In this document: positions 18,923-26,702 of the stretch, in pieces
Layout: the number at the start of each line of letters is the position of its first letter
Numbering within the stretch: the first letter of the stretch is position 1
DNA from: Paenibacillus sp. TCA20
GTDB lineage: Bacteria; Bacillota; Bacilli; Paenibacillales; Paenibacillaceae
DNA: 64,000 nt
Reading direction: 5' to 3'
NCBI RefSeq assembly: GCF_000732325.1
Contig: NZ_BBIW01000012.1
Coordinates: forward strand, 62,001-126,000
Notes under the pieces: model-generated
Told to the model about the DNA's origin: nothing
Seen by the model: only the letters and a program-made list of their open reading frames with translations
The model's database searches: none
Made by a program: the position numbers and the translations under genes

Positions 18923-20260
18923 ATGGATTCTTTTCAACTGCCAAGCATACACATTCCGCAATTTCCGCTGCCTGAAGCGATCCAGCAGGTGCTGGGTGAG
19001 GCGGAGCAGGCGCTCTCCCACAGGCCCAAGCTCTCCAGGCTGTTTCGAAATTGCTTCCCGAATACATTGGAGACAACAGTGAAGCTGATGGATGACGGAA
19101 CGACATTTGTTATAACAGGAGACATACCGGCGTCATGGCTTCGGGATTCGGTCGAACAGGTCATTCATTATGTCCCCTTCGCGAAGGAGGATAACGATCT
19201 TCGAAGAATAATAAGCGGTCTCATTAAGAAGCATGTCGAGTATATCCATCTGGACCCATATGCCAATGCATTTAATGAATCAGCAAGCGATTGGCATTGG
19301 AACACAGCTGATGTAACCGACATGTCTCCATGGGTGTGGGAACGCAAATTCGAGATTGATTCCCTCTGCTTCCCAATGCGACTTGCCTATCGTTATTGGC
19401 AAGAGACAGGAGATACAGCGGTCTATAATGCCGAGTTCAAGTCGGCGATGCGAATTATATATGATCTCTTCCGTACGGAGCAGCATCATGAGGCGCGGTC
19501 TCCCTATCGATTCATGCGTCATAATGGAATACCGGAAGATACGCTCGCAAATGAGGGACTCGGTATGCCGGTCAACTATACGGGGATGGTCTGGTCCGGC
19601 TTCCGCTCTAGTGATGATGCATGTGATTTTCACTATAACATCCCTGGGAATATGTTTGCGGTTGTAGTACTCCGCTATATGCAGGAGATGGCAGACCTCA
19701 TTTACAGGGATTCCTCGTTTGTACAGGAGCTCAAACAGCTGGAAGCCGAAATTGACCGCGGTATTGCTCTATACGGTATTTACCGGCATCCGGAATTCGG
19801 CCCGATCTACGCCTATGAGACAGACGGATACGGGAACTACTGTCTGATGGATGATGCAGGTACACCAGGGCTCTTATCTATCCCTTATCTTGGATACTGC
19901 ACTGCAGATGATCCGATTTATCAGAATACACGCCGATTCGCTCTCTCCAAGGAGAACCCATTCTACTACGAAGGGAGTCATGCACGGGGGATAGGAAGCC
20001 CGCATACACCAGACCGATTTATATGGCATATGGCGCTGTCTATGCAGGGAATCACTGCCGAGTCCGCTGAGGAGAAGCTGGCCCTTATTCAAATGCTGGA
20101 AGCAACGGACGCCGATACCGGCTATATGCACGAAGGCTTTCACGCCGATAATCCGCACCATTATACGAGATCCTGGTTCGCCTGGTCGAACAGTCTGTTC
20201 TCCCAATTTATTTATCAGGCCTGGCAGGATGGAATCCTGAATGAGGAGGGGACATCATGA
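18923..20260 (+). CDS. Exo-alpha-1,6-mannosidase, glycoside hydrolase family 125
   Basis: This 445-residue protein matches GH125, metal-independent inverting exo-alpha-1,6-mannosidases. Family blocks visible are FVITGDIPASWLRDS (near residue 66), WSGFRSSDDACDF, DDAGTPGLLSIPYLGY, SHARGIGSPHTP and YTRSWFAWSNSLFS near the C-terminus. The ATG at 18923 has GAAAGGAG twelve bases upstream; 20 further in-frame codons before it look untranslated. Known family members act on N-glycan core mannose, in step with GH38. There is no signal peptide. Its stop overlaps the next start by four bases (ATGA). Confidence 0.94.
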   Translation: MDSFQLPSIHIPQFPLPEAIQQVLGEAEQALSHRPKLSRLFRNCFPNTLETTVKLMDDGTTFVITGDIPASWLRDSVEQVIHYVPFAKEDNDLRRIISGLIKKHVEYIHLDPYANAFNESASDWHWNTADVTDMSPWVWERKFEIDSLCFPMRLAYRYWQETGDTAVYNAEFKSAMRIIYDLFRTEQHHEARSPYRFMRHNGIPEDTLANEGLGMPVNYTGMVWSGFRSSDDACDFHYNIPGNMFAVVVLRYMQEMADLIYRDSSFVQELKQLEAEIDRGIALYGIYRHPEFGPIYAYETDGYGNYCLMDDAGTPGLLSIPYLGYCTADDPIYQNTRRFALSKENPFYYEGSHARGIGSPHTPDRFIWHMALSMQGITAESAEEKLALIQMLEATDADTGYMHEGFHADNPHHYTRSWFAWSNSLFSQFIYQAWQDGILNEEGTS

Positions 20261-21294
20261 GCCTAAGCGGGGTACCTGTCCCTCAGATCGCAGCGTATGA
20301 ACCGAAGCATTATATTTGCCAGCGTGCTAAGGGCGAGGCAACACTTGACGGAAGACTCGACAAGCCATTCTGGGACAGTGCAGCGTGGACGGATAAGTTT
20401 GTCGATATTGAAGGCGATATCCGTCCCCAGCCAAGGCAAGATACAAGAGTGAAGATGCTATGGGACGATGATTATTTTTATGTAGGGGCTGAGCTGTGGG
20501 AGGACAGCATCTGGGCTACGCTGACAGAACGTGACTCGGTCATCTTCTATGACAATGACTTCGAGATTTTTATTGATCCGGACGGAGATAGTCATGGGTA
20601 TTATGAGTTTGAGATCAATGCTCTGAACACGGTGTGGGATTTGCTCCTTATCAAGCCTTATCGAGACGGTGGTCCTCCGCTGGACAGCTGGGACATGAAG
20701 GGGCTGAAGACAGCGGTGCATATCGACGGCCAGCTCAATCATCCGGAGGCCGTTAACCGCAAATGGTCTGTTGAAGTGGCTATACCTTGGACCAGTCTGA
20801 AGGAATGTGCGAAGGAACACCGCGCTCCGCTGCCGGGAGAGTTCTGGAAAGTGAATTTCTCAAGGGTGGAGTGGAGGACAGAGGTGGTTGATGGAGCTTA
20901 CAGCAAAGTGATTCATCCGGATACCGGCAAGCCTTACCCGGAGGATAACTGGGTCTGGTCACCTATGGGACTAATCAATATGCATTATCCTGAGCTGTGG
21001 GGATATGTCGTATTTGCAGATGATGAGGGTCCTGATGCGTTCTGTATCTCTGAGGATGAACGAATAAAGTGGGAGCTGAGAAAGCTCTACTATCTGCAGC
21101 GTAATTTCGCAGAACAGACGGGGAGCTATACGCAGGATTTAACACAGCTCGGCTGGTCCTCGGAGCTGGTGATCGATCCAGAGGTTTATGCAGGGGAGCG
21201 TTTGTTCCAAATTACGACTGCGGCAGCAGACGGAAGCGGCACATGGATTATTCGTGAGGACGGTAAATTGTGGAAGGAGAGTAATCGAATATGA
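20257..21294 (+). CDS. CBM9-like carbohydrate-binding protein without catalytic domain
   Basis: The 345-residue protein has one recognisable domain, a family 9 carbohydrate-binding-like beta sandwich of about 240 residues (GEATLDGRLDKPFWDSAAW near residue 27, then VKMLWDDDYFYVGAELWE, NDFEIFIDPDG and WSVEVAIPW). The last ~80 residues, after DERIKWELRKLYYLQRNF, are of unknown type. It has no signal peptide, anchor or enzyme domain, which is odd for a binding module. Four-base ATGA overlaps on both sides couple its translation to the GH125 and transglutaminase-fold genes, so it may deliver or present substrate to them in the cytoplasm; that role is inference. Confidence 0.85.
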   Translation: MSLSGVPVPQIAAYEPKHYICQRAKGEATLDGRLDKPFWDSAAWTDKFVDIEGDIRPQPRQDTRVKMLWDDDYFYVGAELWEDSIWATLTERDSVIFYDNDFEIFIDPDGDSHGYYEFEINALNTVWDLLLIKPYRDGGPPLDSWDMKGLKTAVHIDGQLNHPEAVNRKWSVEVAIPWTSLKECAKEHRAPLPGEFWKVNFSRVEWRTEVVDGAYSKVIHPDTGKPYPEDNWVWSPMGLINMHYPELWGYVVFADDEGPDAFCISEDERIKWELRKLYYLQRNFAEQTGSYTQDLTQLGWSSELVIDPEVYAGERLFQITTAAADGSGTWIIREDGKLWKESNRI

Positions 21295-23939
21295 ATACAC
21301 ATACCTCGGTATTTTCACTTACACCTGAGAGAATGCAGGATATGGAGAAACAGCTTCGTATGAAGCAGCAGCTTGTCAGAACTAGAGCGGATGAGATATT
21401 TGCTGTTTTTCAGGAGCCGATGTCTTTAGAAGAGGAATGGGCACTGAAGTATGTGTATGCATACAGCCCGCTGCAGGATCTAGCAGATGTCCCAGGCTCG
21501 GTGTTTCTAAGTCATGTACGTTCTGTATTACGAATACGGCAAGAGGTTCCGTGGGGGATGCAGGTCCCTGATGAAATCTTTCTGCATTTTGTGCTGCCGG
21601 CCCGGGTGAATACCGAGAATATCGAGGATTGCCGGGACCTATTTTATGCAGAGCTTGCGGATCGTACCCGTTCATTATCCATGAAAGACGCCATCCTAGA
21701 AACCAATTACTGGTGCTACGAGAAAGCAACTTATATCGGCAGCGATCTGAGAACTGCTTCGCCGCTGACCATGATCCGAAGTGCGCGGGGGAGGTGTGGT
21801 GAAGAATCCACGCTTGCCGTTACTGCCCTGCGCAGTGTCGGTATCCCTGCTCGTCAGGTATATACGCCGAGGTGGGCCCATTGTGATGATAATCATGCCT
21901 GGGTAGAAGCTTGGGCGGATGGTACTTGGTATTACATTGGTGCATGCGAACCGGAAGCACGCCTTAATCAAGGATGGTTTACACCGCCGGCAAGACGCTC
22001 AATGCTGATGAACACAAGGGTGCTGGGCAGCTATCATGGATCAGAGGATATTACGATCGCCAAGCCGTGGTTTACCGAGCTCAATCTCCTTAAGAACTAT
22101 GCTCCTGCCAAAGAGCTTGTTGTTTCAATCAAAGATCAGGATGGAATGGCCGTGCAGGGTGCGGTGGTTCGGTTTGAGTTATACAATATGGCGGAGTTTT
22201 ATCCGATTGCAGAGCTTTCGACAGATGAGAGAGGGGAAGTCTTCTTCAAGACAGGTTACGGAGATCTGCTGATTCGTGCTGTATATCAGAATCACTGGCA
22301 GGAGCGTAAGGTGAGTGCTGCCGAGATGGACAAGGTAGAGCTGGTACTGAGTCTTTCTACTCCACAGGTACAAGAGAGCGGCGTTGTGGATCTGGATCTG
22401 GTTCCTCCTCCTGAGCTGGAAGGCGAGGTGCTTCCGGAGCTGACGGAACAGGCGGAATCCATGCATCAGAAGCGAATGCAGGAAGGTGCTGCTATTCGCG
22501 CAGCATTTGAAGACAGCTTTGTCTCCCCGGCCGAGAGCAGAATTCTTGCTGAGCAGCTGGGTTTACCGGAGACAAGAGTGTGGGAAGTCATGCAGAAGGC
22601 TCGCGGCAACAGTCACGAAATCGCGGAATTTCTCAAGGAAAGCTCTCCTGAGAATGGAGAGTGGCCCCTTATTCTACTGGAGTCGCTGAATAGCAAGGAT
22701 TTAATTGATACATTTCGTCCTGTGCTTCACGAACATTTGAGAAGGGCTCTCCCGCTACGAAATATGCTGCCTGACAGCTTGTTCATTCCTTATGTGCTCT
22801 GTCCGCGTGTAGCTTATGAGATGCTTGGTCTATACAGAGAGCAGTTCCAGACTGCCTATAGCCGGGACGAACAAGCCTCCATTATAGAACGGCCTGAGCT
22901 TCTGGCCGAACAGCTGCAAGAACAGTATCTGTATTCAGAACATCTGCCGAATCTGAAAGGTAAAGGTACAGTCGCTGGGACCTACCGCTTGATGGCCGGT
23001 GATGAGGACTCTCTCGCTATCCTGTTTGTTGCCATGTGCCGCAGCTTCGGAATTCCTTCTCGTCTGCATCCGAACGAGCGAAAACCGCAGTATTGGCAAA
23101 AGGGAAGCTGGATCTATGCGGATCTAGGCAGTAACGATGAGGTGAACGAGCGAACGGGTTCCTTGCGCCTTGAGCTGGGAGAGACACCAGAAGGTACGAC
23201 AGGAGCTGCTTATTATGAGAATGTTTCTATCGCTCGGCTTGTTCAAGGGAAATATGTGACTCTGCATTTTCCGTTTGGCGAGAAGGACTGGTTTGCAGAG
23301 CCACTGGAAGTCGAAGCAGGCCACTACCGTATGGTTACCGGAGTTCGTCTCAAAGACGGTACTGTGAGAGCAAGATGTACTTACTTTGAAGTGGAGGAAG
23401 GCAAGGAAACCCAAGCTAATATCACCTTCCGCAGCAGTGAGGAAGAGATCCCCGTTCTGGGGACGGTAAACAGTAATGTTCCACTGAGTTTGCAGGATGG
23501 TACAGCAACTGCTATGCCTAATAAGCAGCTGCCTGATACGGATCGAGGCATCCTTGCTGCCTGGATTGAGCCTGAGAGAGAACCGACCATGCACTTAATT
23601 AAAGAGCTGATCGATCTTAAGGTGGAGCTGGCGGAACGAAATATTTCAATCGTATTAATCACCGGCTCTACGGGGAACCCAATGAAATTGAGAAATGAGC
23701 AATTGGAGAAGCTGCCAAGACAGGTTCATATAGCTGAAGGTGATCCTTCTTCATTGCCCGAGCTGTTCCGAACTCCTTCTGCCATAGAATCCGGGTATCC
23801 CCATCTAGTCGTACTGGATGAAGCAAGTCAGATTCGTTATGCTTCGTCCGGCTATCGCATCGGTGCCGTAAGGGAAGCCATTCAGGTCAGCTCTCAGCTG
23901 AACCGGCAGCTTCGCGAAGTGAAGCAGACGGGAGGATAA
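21291..23939 (+). CDS. Multidomain transglutaminase-fold protein, candidate glycopeptide amidase
   Basis: This 882-residue cytoplasmic protein begins with a helical region, then a transglutaminase-like core (about 140-235) with ARGRCGEES around Cys169, RSVGIPARQV, and DNHAWVEAW around His202. The third catalytic residue, normally Asp four after the Trp of this block, is Gly217 in WYYIGACEPE; Glu220 or Glu222 might substitute. A carboxypeptidase-regulatory-like beta domain follows (about 270-350), then a second transglutaminase-like repeat lacking Cys (AGDEDSLAILFVAMCRSFG, about 560) and a thioredoxin-like end. GRCGE is also the active-site motif of eukaryotic peptide:N-glycanase. Similar proteins exist in other glycan-foraging bacteria but I know of no tested function. 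Confidence 0.85.
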   Translation: MNTHTSVFSLTPERMQDMEKQLRMKQQLVRTRADEIFAVFQEPMSLEEEWALKYVYAYSPLQDLADVPGSVFLSHVRSVLRIRQEVPWGMQVPDEIFLHFVLPARVNTENIEDCRDLFYAELADRTRSLSMKDAILETNYWCYEKATYIGSDLRTASPLTMIRSARGRCGEESTLAVTALRSVGIPARQVYTPRWAHCDDNHAWVEAWADGTWYYIGACEPEARLNQGWFTPPARRSMLMNTRVLGSYHGSEDITIAKPWFTELNLLKNYAPAKELVVSIKDQDGMAVQGAVVRFELYNMAEFYPIAELSTDERGEVFFKTGYGDLLIRAVYQNHWQERKVSAAEMDKVELVLSLSTPQVQESGVVDLDLVPPPELEGEVLPELTEQAESMHQKRMQEGAAIRAAFEDSFVSPAESRILAEQLGLPETRVWEVMQKARGNSHEIAEFLKESSPENGEWPLILLESLNSKDLIDTFRPVLHEHLRRALPLRNMLPDSLFIPYVLCPRVAYEMLGLYREQFQTAYSRDEQASIIERPELLAEQLQEQYLYSEHLPNLKGKGTVAGTYRLMAGDEDSLAILFVAMCRSFGIPSRLHPNERKPQYWQKGSWIYADLGSNDEVNERTGSLRLELGETPEGTTGAAYYENVSIARLVQGKYVTLHFPFGEKDWFAEPLEVEAGHYRMVTGVRLKDGTVRARCTYFEVEEGKETQANITFRSSEEEIPVLGTVNSNVPLSLQDGTATAMPNKQLPDTDRGILAAWIEPEREPTMHLIKELIDLKVELAERNISIVLITGSTGNPMKLRNEQLEKLPRQVHIAEGDPSSLPELFRTPSAIESGYPHLVVLDEASQIRYASSGYRIGAVREAIQVSSQLNRQLREVKQTGG

Positions 23940-23945
23940 GCGAAA

Positions 23946-24977
23946 ATGAACAACAAATGGATCATCGGATATGTCAGTCATCAAGATCTGGATAAAGTCA
24001 CGGAAACGGATCTGTGCCGGATGACGCACATTAATATTGCTTTTGGCGTCATTCAGGACGGCGTGATTCAGACCAGCCATCTGCTACATATGAAACAGAT
24101 CCCGGTCATTAAGGAGAAGCATCCTGATCTGAAGATCATTCTGTCGGTAGGCGGATGGAGCAGCGGCGGCTTCTCTGAAGCAGCAGCAACCGAGGAAGGC
24201 AGGCTGAAGCTGGCAGTATCAGCAGCCCGCGTCGTGAAGAGCTACTCGCTGGACGGCATAGATCTGGACTGGGAATACCCTTGTTATGGTCAGGCAGGCA
24301 TTGCTGCCTCTCCCATGGACAAGCAGAACTTCACACAGCTGCTGAGTACGATCAGGGAAGAACTGGATCAGCTGGGTGAACAGGAGAACAGGCATTACAT
24401 GCTAAGCATTGCTGCCGGTGCGGATCAATATTATATTGACGGTACGGAGCTGGAGCACATCGTGCCCTATCTTGATTACGTGCAGCTAATGACTTATGAC
24501 ATGCGCGGAGGCTTCCAAGTGCTGACCGGGCATCACACGAGTCTTTATACGGCGACAGGGGACTTGTACCGGATCAGCACGGATGCTTCGGTGAGCATGT
24601 TCCACAAGGCAGGCGTTCCCATGGATAAGATCGTCATTGGAGCTGCGTTCTATTCCCGCAAGTGGGCAGGGGTTCCGGCGCGGAATAACGGTCTGCACCA
24701 GATGGCAGCGACGACCGGAGGATATGGACCGGATTATACGGAGTTGTCAGCAGATTATATCAATAATGATGGATACACGAGATACTGGGATGACGAGGCG
24801 AAGGCACCGTATTTGTTCAACGGCAGCACGTTCATCTCTTACGATGATCCGGAATCTATCACAGCAAAGTGTGAGTATGTCATTGAACAGGAGCTTGCGG
24901 GCATCATGTTCTGGGAGTATAAATGCGATGCTTCCCATACTCTCCTTGAGGCGATGAGTAAAGTACTGAGACGTTAG
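23946..24977 (+). CDS. Glycoside hydrolase family 18 enzyme (chitinase/endo-GlcNAc-ase type)
   Basis: The 343-residue protein is a bare GH18 barrel. The catalytic DxxDxDxE motif reads DGIDLDWE, with Glu110 as general acid; SVGGWSSGG and QLMTYDMRGG are the other family strands. It has no signal peptide, LysM or chitin-binding domain, unlike secreted chitinases. GH18 includes chitinases and endo-beta-N-acetylglucosaminidases that cut the chitobiose core of N-glycans. Placement at the end of a fucosidase/mannosidase operon, six bases after the transglutaminase-fold gene, favours a role in cutting GlcNAc-GlcNAc of imported glycans; this is inference. A strong terminator follows. Confidence 0.9.
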   Translation: MNNKWIIGYVSHQDLDKVTETDLCRMTHINIAFGVIQDGVIQTSHLLHMKQIPVIKEKHPDLKIILSVGGWSSGGFSEAAATEEGRLKLAVSAARVVKSYSLDGIDLDWEYPCYGQAGIAASPMDKQNFTQLLSTIREELDQLGEQENRHYMLSIAAGADQYYIDGTELEHIVPYLDYVQLMTYDMRGGFQVLTGHHTSLYTATGDLYRISTDASVSMFHKAGVPMDKIVIGAAFYSRKWAGVPARNNGLHQMAATTGGYGPDYTELSADYINNDGYTRYWDDEAKAPYLFNGSTFISYDDPESITAKCEYVIEQELAGIMFWEYKCDASHTLLEAMSKVLRR

Positions 24978-25006
24978 GCATTCGTGTCAAAAGCATGATG
25001 CTTACA

Positions 25007-25077
25007 AACAACCGTTCTTCGGGCATATAGCAGGTTTTTTTACGCTATACTGCTTGTCGGGAACGGTTGTTTTTTTG
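25007..25077 (+). terminator. Terminator closing the glycan operon
   Basis: An 11-bp outer stem (AACAACCGTTC at 25007-25017 with GAACGGTTGTT at 25061-25071) encloses a smaller stem (TATAGC/GCTATA at 25026-25031 and 25044-25049). A run of T follows to 25077. Confidence 0.88.
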
Positions 25078-25185
25078 TTAAAGCTGTAGACTACTTGAAG
25101 CAGGTAAAAAGCCTTATGTGGAAATGGTATAATTGGATTTAATCACGGGTGATCTACATTCTTCAGCATAAGGGGAGACTCGAGC

Positions 25186-25290
25186 ATGGCCTATAAAATT
25201 GATTTATACAAAAATGGAGAACGATTTAAGGAATTCCATGGGATTCAGAATCTTCATCGGTATTTAGCGAAGAGAAAGACAATGAAGTAG
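25186..25290 (+). CDS. Short basic protein of 34 residues, unknown
   Basis: A 34-codon frame starts at an ATG with AGGGGAG nine bases upstream and reads MAYKIDLYKNGERFKEF at its start, ending RYLAKRKTMK. It is rich in Lys, Arg and aromatic residues and has no motif I recognise. Its stop codon shares one base with the GTG of the next gene (TAGTG), which suggests translational coupling: it could be a leader peptide or a small partner. It may also be chance; the good ribosome site argues for translation. Confidence 0.5.
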   Translation: MAYKIDLYKNGERFKEFHGIQNLHRYLAKRKTMK

Positions 25291-25667
25291 TGATCGTGGG
25301 GAATGAAGGACAATCAGAAGCTTTTTTTGCCGGAGAGAAAAAAACGTATAATAAGCTTGTACGTGATCAAATTCCCACGATTATAGCTTCGAAGGGGGAT
25401 TCTTGCAGAATTACAGTGCTTGATCACGAACAATATAGAGCTGAGCTGAGGATCAAGCTAATGGAAGAGATAGAGGAATACTATGCAACAGATCATGATG
25501 AAGAGGCTCTTGCTGAACTGGCAGATGTACTGGAAGTCATTAGGGCATTGTCAAAGGTACATGGCTCAACACCTGAAGCATTGGAGAACAAAAGGGTGGA
25601 GAAACAAAAACTACGTGGCGGATTTGAGGATCGAGTGTATTTAATAGATACGACGGTCAATAAATGA
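25290..25667 (+). CDS. MazG/PRA-PH-like nucleoside triphosphate pyrophosphohydrolase
   Basis: This 125-residue protein carries the block TYNKLVRDQIPTII (about residue 19) and the metal-site pattern LMEEIEEYY with EEALAELADVLEVI, typical of the small all-alpha NTP pyrophosphohydrolases related to MazG and phosphoribosyl-ATP pyrophosphohydrolase. Such proteins clear unusual nucleotides. The acidic residues EExE and ExxD that bind magnesium are present. The start is a GTG overlapping the previous stop, with no strong ribosome site of its own, so translation is probably coupled to the 34-residue frame. No his genes are nearby, so a role in histidine synthesis is unlikely. Confidence 0.85.
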   Translation: MIVGNEGQSEAFFAGEKKTYNKLVRDQIPTIIASKGDSCRITVLDHEQYRAELRIKLMEEIEEYYATDHDEEALAELADVLEVIRALSKVHGSTPEALENKRVEKQKLRGGFEDRVYLIDTTVNK

Positions 25668-25734
25668 CATCATGAAATTCGCTGAGGAGGTGATTTGAAT
25701 TTTTAATCCGAAGGACAAGAAGGAGCGTAATCCG

Positions 25735-25947
25735 ATGCTGGCAAAGCTGGAGGCAGGGCTGACTGTGCTTGCTTTTATCATGCTGGTTATTGGTTTCATG
25801 AATCCGGGGTTCTCACTGGGATGGTTCTTTGTAGTGATGGCGTTAGTGTATGTCATTCGATACATAGAGTATAGAAGGTGGACCGCAGTTGTGTCGTTCA
25901 TACTGCTCGCCGTGGGGGCAGCTGCACTATTTTTTATCGGGAGCTAG
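25735..25947 (+). CDS. Small two-to-three-span membrane protein, unknown
   Basis: The 70-residue protein is almost wholly hydrophobic, with segments at about residues 8-22, 26-42 and 50-68 and a basic-aromatic loop YIEYRRW. I do not recognise a family. AAGGAG ten bases ahead supports the ATG at 25735. The same frame is open 12 codons further upstream (FNPKDKKERNP) to an ATT at 25699, eight bases after a perfect GAGGAGG. The real start could thus be a rare ATT, or a TTG at 25695 if one T in the run at 25700-25704 is extra. Confidence 0.65.
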   Translation: MLAKLEAGLTVLAFIMLVIGFMNPGFSLGWFFVVMALVYVIRYIEYRRWTAVVSFILLAVGAAALFFIGS

Positions 25948-26036
25948 GCAGAATAACTGCAGCTTCAAGTTGGATCATTTCGTTGGAGTGGAATGTGGAA
26001 TTTTCAACATTGTCGGTTGGATCGTCAACTGACCAC

Positions 26037-26068
26037 AGAAACAGCTCATTAAGAATGAGCTGTTTCTT
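26037..26068. terminator. Terminator between convergent small genes
   Basis: A 14-bp perfect inverted repeat (AGAAACAGCTCATT at 26037-26050 with its complement at 26054-26067) and a three-base loop lie between the plus-strand membrane protein gene and the minus-strand Sm-like gene; it can serve both. Confidence 0.85.
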
Positions 26069-26097
26069 CATTCAATAACCTGCATCTTGTGTAGCGG

Positions 26098-26295
26098 CTA
26101 TACTGACATGGGGATGAGTGTCGAGCAGTGCTTGATCTCATGGAAGGGAACGGTAACGATGCCTCCACGATATTTTAGCCTAAGCTTCATTTGACCCATA
26201 TTCAAACTTACGATACCGGAATAAGTAGATCCGTCCGTTAGAGATAAGTGTACATTGTATCTTTTTCGTTCGGCTTTTCGTAGTTCTTGAATCAT
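26098..26295 (-). CDS. Small hypothetical protein with possible Sm-like fold
   Basis: This 65-residue basic protein has a short helix (MIQELRKAERKRY) followed by a run of beta strands: NVHLSLTDGSTYSGIVSLN, KLRLKYRGGIVTVPF and a final H-E-I. The pattern of helix plus strands with a D-G and a G at the first turn recalls Sm/Hfq-type domains, but I cannot confirm that. The ribosome site AATGGAGG stands seven bases before the ATG, so expression is likely. It is a single gene bounded by a terminator. Confidence 0.7.
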   Translation of the reverse strand: MIQELRKAERKRYNVHLSLTDGSTYSGIVSLNMGQMKLRLKYRGGIVTVPFHEIKHCSTLIPMSV

Positions 26296-26478
26296 ATGGA
26301 TTCCTCCATTCGCGCATGCTTTAGTTCATAATAACTATGTCGGTAGAAGGGAGAGAAAAATGAAGATATATTTTTGAAATCGCTTACTTAGTATTAAATC
26401 ATTTTCGCTCTTATGAATCAGTATGACTTAAGACCTAATGTATATACCTGTAAACAAGGAGATTCTGTAATTTGTTGA

Positions 26479-26540
26479 GTATGCAGTAGAGTGGCACTGA
26501 ATTCGTATGCAGGCAGTAGAGTGGATTAGATTCGTATGTA
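26479..26540. repeat. Two and a part direct repeats
   Basis: Units starting GTATGCA and containing GCAGTAGAGTGG occur at 26479-26504 and 26505-26533, and a third begins at 26534 (GTATGTA). The copies differ by a three-base insertion and several changes. They lie in the 407-bp gap between the Sm-like gene and the membrane-protein operon; apart from these repeats, a cre-like box (26375-26389, one mismatch, minus strand) and a hairpin, I see nothing in that gap. Confidence 0.6.
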
Positions 26541-26581
26541 AAGGGGAATTGAATACATTATTCATTCTGCAGAAAACACAA

Positions 26582-26605
26582 ATCCCCTGCAAAATTGCAG
26601 GGGAT
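26582..26605 (-). terminator. Terminator of the MMPL/two-component operon
   Basis: A nine-base perfect stem (ATCCCCTGC with GCAGGGGAT) and six-base loop lie about 100 bp beyond the last gene of the minus-strand operon, followed on that strand by a T-rich stretch. Confidence 0.7.
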
Positions 26606-26702
26606 AAAGATTATTCTCATAACATCAGGCTAAGTATGTTCTTATCCTATTACAAAAGAATAGCAGCGATCTCATTAAGAGCGTCAGGGCTGCATTATTA
26701 TT

